Source: Fidelibacterota bacterium (GTDB taxonomy: Bacteria > Fidelibacterota > UBA8477). From it: a DNA stretch of 31,975 nucleotides. Position numbers and translations under genes: made by a program. This document shows, piece by piece, positions 16,711 through 23,118 of this stretch. Positions within the stretch are counted from its first letter, which is position 1; the number at the start of each line of letters is the position of its first letter. The stretch is from contig JAIPJR010000029.1 of the NCBI GenBank assembly GCA_021734045.1, positions 1 through 31,975 on the forward strand, in the 5' to 3' direction. The notes beneath the pieces were generated by a model. That model had not been told where the DNA came from and made no database searches. It saw only the letters and a program-made list of their open reading frames with translations.

Positions 16711-16795
16711 GAACCAATCCCCCGGTTCGGCCGGACAGTAGAACAATCACACCGCTTCCGGCCGAGCCACTCGCCGGGGATTATACTTCTCAGAA
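16705..16795. terminator. Long three-segment hairpin at the ssb 3' end
   Basis: Three nested inverted segments pair in order: TTCTGAGAA (16705-16713) with TTCTCAGAA (16787-16795); AATCCCCCGG (16716-16725) with CCGGGGATT (16774-16782); and TCGGCCGGA (16727-16735) with TCCGGCCGA (16757-16765). The stem totals about 27 pairs with small bulges around a 21-base loop. The left arm includes the ssb stop codon. There is no U-tract afterwards, so it may be a non-canonical terminator, an mRNA-stabilising structure or a small MITE. The rest of the gap to 16921 shows nothing I can name. Confidence 0.5.
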
Positions 16796-16921
16796 AGTTC
16801 GCTAAAATTCCTGTTTTTAGGTAATTTACCCTCGAAAAAATCCTTAATGACACAATTATTATCACCGCCAATCCAACTAAATCTGGTGAAAGCCAACGCC
16901 TTTCGCACAATATATGGTGTC

Positions 16922-16942
16922 ACTTAAACCATTTATTTAAGT
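16922..16942. promoter_or_regulatory. Inverted repeat upstream of the motor operon promoter
   Basis: ACTTAAA (16922-16928) and TTTAAGT (16936-16942) form a perfect 7-bp inverted repeat with a 7-base spacer. It ends 37 bases before the -35 box. The position suits an activator or repressor site; the regulator is unknown. Confidence 0.4.
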
Positions 16943-16979
16943 CATTGCCTTAACCCCCTAAAACCAAGCCTGATATTTC

Positions 16980-17008
16980 TTGACAAGGTTTTTCAGTACA
17001 TCTATATT
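16980..17008 (+). promoter_or_regulatory. Strong predicted promoter of the Mot/FliF/FliG operon
   Basis: A perfect -35 TTGACA (16980-16985) and TATATT (17003-17008) are separated by exactly 17 bases. It is the best sigma70-type match in the window and faces the eight-gene operon starting at 17090. It leaves a leader of roughly 75 nt. No flagellar sigma54 or sigma28 signature is apparent. Confidence 0.7.
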
Positions 17009-17089
17009 CCCGAAAGGCAAAGACGACTGTGCAGGGCAGTCATGCCGTTTGGACAACTAAATAGCATACAAGCCGAGTAAGGGGCGAAG
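17009..17089 (+). other. Structured 5' leader with two competing hairpins
   Basis: GGCA (17016-17019) pairs with TGCC (17043-17046) around an inner stem GACTG (17025-17029) with CAGTC (17037-17041) and a 7-base loop. An alternative stem ATGC (17042-17045) with GCAT further downstream would exclude it. This looks like a switchable leader. GGCAAA is shared with the start of c-di-GMP-I (GEMM) riboswitches, but the GACGCAAAGC core is absent, so I do not call it one. A GGGG stretch lies just before the ATG. Confidence 0.35.
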
Positions 17090-18073
17090 ATGAAGCGTCT
17101 TCAGCTGACTACCATTGTATCGGTGACATTCTGCTTAATCTTGGCAGGTTGTTTCTCGAAATCGGCGTCAGAGATTGATGCTACCGGCGATGAAAAACTC
17201 CCGGCATCAATCACCAGTACGCCCGATGATTCCAATCTTGATACGCCATCAAGGAATCCCGGAGTAGCATCACAGACTGGTGCCAGAACGGTTCTGCCTG
17301 GAAATGCCCGGCCGGCCACTGGTGGGAAGCAGAGTGCGGACTTTGTATTGGAAGAGTTAAACTTTGAGCTGAAAAAACTGACCGCAGAGGTGAAACACCT
17401 GCAGTCCCAGGTTTCGGAGCTCCAGAGCAAGAGCGAGGTTTGGCTCAACCCTTTAAGTATCTACAGCAAGGAAGTGCACCTGTCCAACGGCTCCCGTATG
17501 TATGGTGACATTCTTGATCAGGATGATCAGACCATCCGGATTAAAACGCTTATCGGGGTTCTGTCAATCGACCGCAGCCAAGTGGTTCGAATTGTGGACA
17601 ACACACCCACTCAGGCACCTGAGACGGTTCCTCAAAGCCAACTCGCCGAGGAATTTCCGCCACCACCCGGCCGTCCAGGTATTGCCGGCGCAGATATCCA
17701 CACGCCCACAGCGCAATCAGCCAGCGTGGGAAGCGTTAGCCAGGATCTGCAGGCCAATCCGGTGTTATCCGGCACCATTAAAGAACGGAAAGATCGTAGC
17801 GGGAATACCATTCTCTCCGGCACGATTAAAAATATTGGCGGGAAACGTGCCGATTTTATCAAGGTCAATTTTGTTTTTCGGATGAACTGGAGTGGCGACA
17901 CCAAAGAACTGACGGCATTTGTGAAGGGATCGCACCACACATTTAAAAGCGGCGTAACCACGGATACCTCACTATATCCCGGCGCCAGCGGAAGTTTCGA
18001 ACTCTACATTCCTAAATCATTCGGTAATTTCATCGGGTACTCCTACTCCATTGCATGGGAAGAATATGAATAG
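17090..18073 (+). CDS. Lipoprotein with short coiled coil and C-terminal FxLYD-like domain
   Basis: The first gene of the motor operon encodes a 327-residue lipoprotein (lipobox LAGC, Cys21). A low-complexity Ser/Thr/Pro region (25-80) leads to a coiled coil (about 84-115, LEELNFELKKLTAEVKHLQS). Next is a compact beta segment, SNGSRMYGDILDQDDQTIRI (about 131-150), continuing to VVRIVD, with the look of a small Sm/SH3-like barrel. After a proline-rich linker the last ~110 residues resemble an FxLYD-type beta sandwich (LSGTIKNIGGKRADFIKVNFVF). I do not recognise a named family for the whole protein. It overlaps the next gene by 8 bases, so the two are translationally coupled. A periplasmic or outer-membrane anchoring role is inference from the operon. 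Confidence 0.8.
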   Translation: MKRLQLTTIVSVTFCLILAGCFSKSASEIDATGDEKLPASITSTPDDSNLDTPSRNPGVASQTGARTVLPGNARPATGGKQSADFVLEELNFELKKLTAEVKHLQSQVSELQSKSEVWLNPLSIYSKEVHLSNGSRMYGDILDQDDQTIRIKTLIGVLSIDRSQVVRIVDNTPTQAPETVPQSQLAEEFPPPPGRPGIAGADIHTPTAQSASVGSVSQDLQANPVLSGTIKERKDRSGNTILSGTIKNIGGKRADFIKVNFVFRMNWSGDTKELTAFVKGSHHTFKSGVTTDTSLYPGASGSFELYIPKSFGNFIGYSYSIAWEEYE

Positions 18074-19022
18074 ACATTGGACAATAACACTAACGCTTAC
18101 ACTTGCGCTGGGACTCACCACACTCTTTTTCTCCGGCTGCTCCAGTACCAAACCGGCCGAGCCTGATCCGATTCAACAGGAATTACTGACACAACTCAAG
18201 TCGCTGGGTGGTGAAATAGGTAAACTACAAGCCACGCAGGACGAACTGCTGGAGATGCGGCAAAATCTGACGCAGATGGATTCCCAGTTGGTTATTTACC
18301 AGAACACCTTGGCTGAAAAGGAAAAAGACAGCAAAGCCAAAGACTCGGAAATCTTGGAATTGCGGGGAAATATTGACATCCTGAGCAGTGAAATCCAAAG
18401 TTTGCGCGTGGTGGTTGACACATTAAGAATGGCCAAAGACTCGCTGGATTTCCGGCTCCAGAGATTAACAGAAGAGATTCTGCCCAAACTGGAACAGAAA
18501 ACGGTGGTGGTGCAGAAGGAGGCGCAAGCCGACTCTGCGCAAACCGCAGAAATGCCGGCACAAGACACACCGGACAAAACGAAACCAGCGGAAGCGGGTG
18601 CGGCGCCCTCGGAGCCAGCGAAACCGGTCAAAACCACATTAACTGCCCGGGAATATCGGCGTCAGTATAATGCCGCTTTAAATAAGTATTTCCAAAGGGA
18701 CTACGTTTCCGCCATTAAATTATTCAATGAGCTCATCAATCTCTGGCCGGATGGGACTTATGCCGATAATTGTCAATATTGGATTGGAGAATGCTATTAT
18801 TCCCTGGAAAACTACCAGCAGGCCATTGAGGAATTTTCCAAAGTAAGTGCGTTTCCGGAAAATAATAAAGCCGATCACGCATTATTTAAAATCGGCATGT
18901 GCTACCTTCAGCTTGGCAACAAAACAGAGGCGGAAACGCTTTTCCATCAGGTGATGGATAAATATCCCGAAAGCGATATGATACCCCGTGTGAAGGAGTA
19001 CTTTGCAGGGAAGAAGATGTAA
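18066..19022 (+). CDS. YbgF/CpoB-like coiled-coil TPR lipoprotein
   Basis: The 318-residue protein has a lipoprotein signal ending FFSGC (Cys25). A long coiled coil follows (about 35-145), then an Ala/Pro/Glu-rich linker (146-195) and about three tetratricopeptide repeats (197-318), including YNAALNKYFQRDYVSAIKLF and YADNCQYWIGECYYSLENYQ. The layout is that of YbgF/CpoB, the periplasmic partner of Tol-Pal, but without Tol genes. I chose ATG 18066, which lies inside the preceding stop region and gives a proper signal. A TTG at 18051 would add five residues. GGGAAG lies just upstream. Its place ahead of MotA/MotB suggests it links the motor to peptidoglycan or the outer membrane. Confidence 0.85.
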   Translation: MNRHWTITLTLTLALGLTTLFFSGCSSTKPAEPDPIQQELLTQLKSLGGEIGKLQATQDELLEMRQNLTQMDSQLVIYQNTLAEKEKDSKAKDSEILELRGNIDILSSEIQSLRVVVDTLRMAKDSLDFRLQRLTEEILPKLEQKTVVVQKEAQADSAQTAEMPAQDTPDKTKPAEAGAAPSEPAKPVKTTLTAREYRRQYNAALNKYFQRDYVSAIKLFNELINLWPDGTYADNCQYWIGECYYSLENYQQAIEEFSKVSAFPENNKADHALFKIGMCYLQLGNKTEAETLFHQVMDKYPESDMIPRVKEYFAGKKM

Positions 19023-19031
19023 GCAGGAACC

Positions 19032-20042
19032 ATGCACCGGCAGTGGTTTAAATATGGAATAATCATATCCCTCATGATGACAGGACTACAAGCGCAAACC
19101 ACCGATCAGGGCAAATTGCTCTATGACTTGGGTATTTTTATCCAGGACACGGTTCCCACGCCAGTGGATAGCGTCACGCTGGAGACTCAGGCAGACACAC
19201 TGCCGGCGGAGGTTCCGTCGAGGGAACAAATTGATATTCAGCATGAGCAAGCTCCGGCTCCAAAAACCAAATCACTCCCCCGGGAGGAAGACATCCCCTT
19301 GCGCGGTGGTGATATGGACTTATACCAGTTGGTGATGGATTACCAAATTCGAGTAGCCCGGATGGAGCTTGAAATCGCCAAACTATACCGCTCTATCGAC
19401 AGCTTAAAAACTTTTATCGCGGAACAGGGCGCCGGTTACCGCACCGATCTGGCCGTTCTGGAAAAACAGAATCGCCTGTTGGGTGAAAAGGTGTCGGAAC
19501 TGGAGCGCTTGAGGGATTCAGCGACACAGACGGATCTGCCGGAAAATGCACTGTCGTCTACGGTGACACCCGCTGACAGTATTTGGCTGGAAACCGCCCC
19601 AATTTCACCTCAGATGGTTGCCAGCCTCCAGTCCCATCCCGACAGCCCCAACCGCAGTGAAGAGGACATTTACCGGGACGCTCTGACGAAATACCACCGC
19701 CAGTCCTACCTGTCCGCCCTGGATGACTTTAAGCGACTGACCGCCTACGGAAAAAACGAACGACTGAAAGCCAGCGCCCAGTATTACGCCGGTGCCTGCT
19801 ATTATGCGGTAGGGCTTTTAATTCCGGCTGATCAGGAACTCACCCGGGTTACCCAATATCCGGATTCAGATAAGCTGGATGATGCCCTGGCGTTACGGGG
19901 GATTCTGTACGAAGGTCAGGGGCGCCTGCCGGAAGCCCGGGCGGTGTTTGAGAGTCTGGTACGACAATATCCAAACAGCGAGTATGTCACAGTGGCCACT
20001 CGCTTTTTACAGCGTGCGCGGAAATTATCGCAGCATGAATAA
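19032..20042 (+). CDS. Secreted coiled-coil/TPR protein, YbgF-like
   Basis: The 336-residue product has a signal peptide (about 1-22, ending LQAQ) without a lipobox, so it should be soluble in the periplasm. After a variable segment comes a coiled coil (about 96-160, DYQIRVARMELEIAKLYRSI). Tetratricopeptide repeats occupy about 215-330 (YRDALTKYHRQSYLSALDDF, AQYYAGACYYAVGLLIPADQ, ALRGILYEGQGRLPEARAVF). The architecture parallels the preceding lipoprotein and suggests the two are diverged paralogues or partners. It starts nine bases after the previous stop. The function is not known; a structural role in the same envelope complex is inferred from the operon. Confidence 0.8.
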   Translation: MHRQWFKYGIIISLMMTGLQAQTTDQGKLLYDLGIFIQDTVPTPVDSVTLETQADTLPAEVPSREQIDIQHEQAPAPKTKSLPREEDIPLRGGDMDLYQLVMDYQIRVARMELEIAKLYRSIDSLKTFIAEQGAGYRTDLAVLEKQNRLLGEKVSELERLRDSATQTDLPENALSSTVTPADSIWLETAPISPQMVASLQSHPDSPNRSEEDIYRDALTKYHRQSYLSALDDFKRLTAYGKNERLKASAQYYAGACYYAVGLLIPADQELTRVTQYPDSDKLDDALALRGILYEGQGRLPEARAVFESLVRQYPNSEYVTVATRFLQRARKLSQHE

Positions 20043-20055
20043 TGGGAATGGTTGC

Positions 20056-21525
20056 ATGCGATACTTAAAAAAACCTAGTCAGATGTTGATCCTTTTACTG
20101 GCGGGATTGATGATGTCCGCCAGCGGACAGACACAGCTTAGTTTCTCCCGTCCGGGATTGATGATGAATATCCCCACCACGAGCCTGTACCCCTATCCCT
20201 ATCTATTAAGGGTGGGCATCGGGACGCAATATCTGGGGAAAACGGCTGCGGCAACCCAGAGCACTCAGGTCTGGAACCGGGGGCTCTATCTGGAAACCGA
20301 CATTACCCGTTCCTTTCGCCTGGGAATTTCCACGGTACAGCAATCCAATTCGACCGCACCGACCCAACTGGCGCTCCATGTACAGGACCGGTTGCTCACC
20401 TATGGCGAAGCAGCCATCGGCGTGGGGGTGTCAGACATCGTTTTTGATTTGAATTCGGGCGGCAATAACGAAAGTGTCTCCGAGCAGGTGCGGAATTTAT
20501 CCTACTACATGCTCATCAGCCGGGAGAATAGTTTTTCTGAATACAATCTCAAGACCTACCTGGGTGTTGGGACCGGCCGGTATGGCATTAATTTTGGGAA
20601 AACAGTCTTAGACTCAAGCCTCACCGATGTTTACACTGACTTGAACAGCAATGGCATTTGGGATTCAGGCGAGGCCATCCTAACGGACTACAACAATAAT
20701 GGCTTCGTTGATACGGTTTTCACGGATATGGCCAACTCCTTTGGTATTTTTATCGGCATGCTGCTGAACACCAATATCATGGCTGAGCGCGGCGGGATGG
20801 ATTTTATGGTGGAATGGGACGGCAGTTCGGTGAATATGGGACTGCGCATTCCCCTCACTCTGGAATACAAAGTGAATCTGGCCTTCTCCAACATGCAGAA
20901 TATCCCCAATTTCGGTGATGCCACAGCGGAGAAACCCCCGGCGATCACTGTGGGGCTGGATTATTTCCTGCCGCGCGTGAAAAAGCAGGCCACCCGGGGC
21001 CGCGGTCTGGCGGTTGAAGGGGTCGTGACAGAAGATGGTATTCCGGTTCGAACGGTAATCGACTCTGCCTGGCATAAAGCCCAGGAAAACCAGATTATTC
21101 TGCTACAGGACTCCCTGCGCATGACGGCGGCGGAAATCGAACAATTGAACCGGATGGTGGAGCAACTGGAGCAACGCAACAAGGTTTTGGAAGATTCCAT
21201 CGCCACCATGAAGCTGGCCCAGCATGTCTCACAAGCCCGTGTAAATCAGGCATTAAAACATTTATCACGCTCCCTCAGGTTGTTCTATAACGAAGAATAC
21301 CCGGAAGCGCTGGCAGAGGTTAACAGAGCGTTGGAATTGAATCCCAATCTGGCCTTGGCGTACGCCCGCCGGGGATCCATATATTACAAAATGGGACAAC
21401 TGGACCGGGCGACAATTAACTGGAATCTGGCACTGCAGATCGATCCGGGCTACGATGATGTTCGGAATATCTTACGGGCATTAAACGAAAACCGTCTCCG
21501 CACAACAACCACATTCAGAGACTAA
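20056..21525 (+). CDS. Outer-membrane-like beta protein with C-terminal coiled coil and TPRs
   Basis: The 489-residue product begins with a signal peptide (about 1-24). Residues 25-310 are rich in alternating strands, as in outer-membrane barrels. Two acidic calcium-loop-like motifs lie at about 194-216 (DLNSNGIWDSGE and DYNNNGFVDT). A coiled coil follows (about 340-385, QENQIILLQDSLRMTAAEIE), then TPRs (about 395-475, LFYNEEYPEALAEVNRALEL and YARRGSIYYKMGQLDRA). I chose ATG 20056 for its basic N-terminus and signal. ATG 20035 would overlap the preceding gene, and the open frame runs further upstream by chance. The barrel-plus-TPR layout would let it join the outer membrane to the motor proteins encoded next. 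Confidence 0.78.
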   Translation: MRYLKKPSQMLILLLAGLMMSASGQTQLSFSRPGLMMNIPTTSLYPYPYLLRVGIGTQYLGKTAAATQSTQVWNRGLYLETDITRSFRLGISTVQQSNSTAPTQLALHVQDRLLTYGEAAIGVGVSDIVFDLNSGGNNESVSEQVRNLSYYMLISRENSFSEYNLKTYLGVGTGRYGINFGKTVLDSSLTDVYTDLNSNGIWDSGEAILTDYNNNGFVDTVFTDMANSFGIFIGMLLNTNIMAERGGMDFMVEWDGSSVNMGLRIPLTLEYKVNLAFSNMQNIPNFGDATAEKPPAITVGLDYFLPRVKKQATRGRGLAVEGVVTEDGIPVRTVIDSAWHKAQENQIILLQDSLRMTAAEIEQLNRMVEQLEQRNKVLEDSIATMKLAQHVSQARVNQALKHLSRSLRLFYNEEYPEALAEVNRALELNPNLALAYARRGSIYYKMGQLDRATINWNLALQIDPGYDDVRNILRALNENRLRTTTTFRD

Positions 21526-21538
21526 AACGAGGCCATAA

Positions 21539-22354
21539 ATGGATATTGCAACAATTATTGGAATTCTTCTGGGCGTAGGTTTGGTGGGCACTGCCATGGT
21601 GCAGGCCACCGTGAACCTTTCCGGTGGTATTCTGACCTTCGTTGAGCCCGCATCACTCATGATTGTGCTGGGTGGAACCATTGCCGCAACAGCGATAGCC
21701 TTCCCGCTGGCCGAAGTTTTACGCCTGGTGGCAAATCTGAAGGCGGTTTTTTCTGGTGAAAAGGTTAAAAATGCCCTGATTCTGGAAGAGATTGTTGAGA
21801 TGGCAGCCGTAGCCCGCAAGGGAACCGCTGATCTGGAAAAATCGCTGGGTGATGCCAAAACACCCTTTTTCAAAGATGGCCTTCAAATGATTGTAGACGG
21901 TCTGGCGGAGGAGGATATCCGGTATATTCTGGAAACTCGTGTTGATAATCGGGCTTTGCGGGAGCAAGCGGAAGCTAATGTATTTCGCACCATGGGAACC
22001 ATGGCACCGGCCTTTGGTATGGTGGGAACCCTGGTGGGTTTGGTGGCGATGTTATATGGTATGGCGCAGGCTTCCTCCGGTGGTGGTGGTGCAGGCAAGG
22101 ATCCGGCCGCAGCGCTGGGGCAGGCCATGGGTTTGGCGTTGATTACCACACTCTATGGCGCACTGTTCGCTAACCTGTTGTTTAATCCTATCGCCACAAA
22201 ACTCAAATCCAGAATTGAGAAACGCAATATTTCGCAGAATATGATTATTGAAGGTGTCGTTCTGTTAAAGAAGAAAAAACACCCGTTATTGGTGCGCGAG
22301 CACTTGAACTCATTCCTGCCGCCCAAAGAATGGAAGCGGGAAGAATTGACTTAA
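21539..22354 (+). CDS. motA: MotA/PomA stator subunit
   Basis: The 271-residue inner-membrane protein forms, with MotB, an ion channel that turns ion flow into torque. It has four membrane segments (about 4-24, 32-54, 152-174, 196-218). The large cytoplasmic loop carries the charged ARKGTADLE stretch (Arg93, Glu100) that contacts FliG in flagellar motors. Conserved prolines are Pro157 and Pro217. The transmembrane motifs GMVGTLVGLVAML and ALITTLYGA match Vibrio PomA almost residue for residue, including the threonines typical of sodium-driven stators. A glycine-rich insert (about 179-190) extends the TM3-TM4 loop. It starts 13 bases after the previous gene. This is a true MotA rather than the shorter TolQ/ExbB type. 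Confidence 0.95.
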   Translation: MDIATIIGILLGVGLVGTAMVQATVNLSGGILTFVEPASLMIVLGGTIAATAIAFPLAEVLRLVANLKAVFSGEKVKNALILEEIVEMAAVARKGTADLEKSLGDAKTPFFKDGLQMIVDGLAEEDIRYILETRVDNRALREQAEANVFRTMGTMAPAFGMVGTLVGLVAMLYGMAQASSGGGGAGKDPAAALGQAMGLALITTLYGALFANLLFNPIATKLKSRIEKRNISQNMIIEGVVLLKKKKHPLLVREHLNSFLPPKEWKREELT

Positions 22355-22408
22355 CGGGATTCAAGAGAGACTTGAAATGAGACCGTACCCGGGACGAAAA
22401 GAAAGCAT

Positions 22409-23089
22409 ATGTCTGAAGTAGCAGCAAAAAAACAGAGCCAAGCCCGCAAATCCAGTGCGCTGAAAGATGAAGGTACGGCAGGCGAGGAATGGCTCACGAC
22501 CTTTGCGGATATGATGACGCTGCTCATGACCTTTTTTGTGCTACTTTTTTCCATGTCAACCATTGACCCGGTGAAATTACAGCAATTCGGCGAATCCCTG
22601 GGCACCCAGGAAGGTTCCACCAGGCCTTCGGAAAAATTGGTCTCGTTAAGCGAGATTTCCAGGGATATTCAGCAGGTTATTGCCCAGGAACAACTGGGGT
22701 CTATGGTGCAGGTCAGCTTGACTTCCCGCGGTGTGACCATGGGGATTGCCAGCGATTTGGCGTTTGGGGTGGGAAGTGCAGATTTGTCGAATCAAATTCA
22801 GGACTTTTTATCCCGGCTCATTCCCACGATGAAGCAGGCAACCTATAACATCGCTGTGGAAGGGCATACCGATAATGTGCCCATTCGATCCTCTCGATTT
22901 CCATCAAACTGGGAACTGTCTGCCTCCCGGGCCAGTGCGGTAATCCGATTTTTGGTCGAAGAGGGCGTGGCAGCAGATAAATTACGGGCGATTGGCTATG
23001 GCGATACCCGGCCGAAAGCCAGTAACGAAACAGATGCCGGGCGCTCGAAAAACCGGCGCGTTGACATAACATTTTTATCGATCGGCTAA
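22409..23089 (+). CDS. motB: MotB/PomB stator subunit with OmpA-like peptidoglycan-binding domain
   Basis: The 226-residue partner of MotA has a basic cytoplasmic N-terminus and a single membrane helix (about 28-49, WLTTFADMMTLLMTFFVLLF). Asp34 is the ion-carrying residue. A linker (50-95) follows, then an OmpA-like domain (about 100-225) with the peptidoglycan-binding motifs GHTDNVPI (152-159), NWELSASRA (167-175) and NRRVDI (215-220). The domain should fix the stator to the cell wall. There is no strong ribosome site, only AAAAGAAAG upstream. The stop codon overlaps an ATG of the next frame, but the next gene probably starts 30 bases later. Confidence 0.95.
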   Translation: MSEVAAKKQSQARKSSALKDEGTAGEEWLTTFADMMTLLMTFFVLLFSMSTIDPVKLQQFGESLGTQEGSTRPSEKLVSLSEISRDIQQVIAQEQLGSMVQVSLTSRGVTMGIASDLAFGVGSADLSNQIQDFLSRLIPTMKQATYNIAVEGHTDNVPIRSSRFPSNWELSASRASAVIRFLVEEGVAADKLRAIGYGDTRPKASNETDAGRSKNRRVDITFLSIG

Positions 23090-23106
23090 TGGAATTGGTT
23101 GGAAGC

Positions 23107-23112
23107 AAGGAG
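23107..23112 (+). promoter_or_regulatory. Shine-Dalgarno deciding the FliF-like start
   Basis: AAGGAG lies six bases before ATG 23119. It supports that start over ATG 23089, which overlaps the motB stop and would place ten extra residues before the basic signal sequence. Confidence 0.7.
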
Positions 23113-23118
23113 CGACCT

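Noticed and set aside
17009-17089. c-di-GMP-I (GEMM) riboswitch
   Set aside because: Only the GGCAAA string agrees. The conserved GACGCAAAGC block and the tetraloop receptor are not seen.
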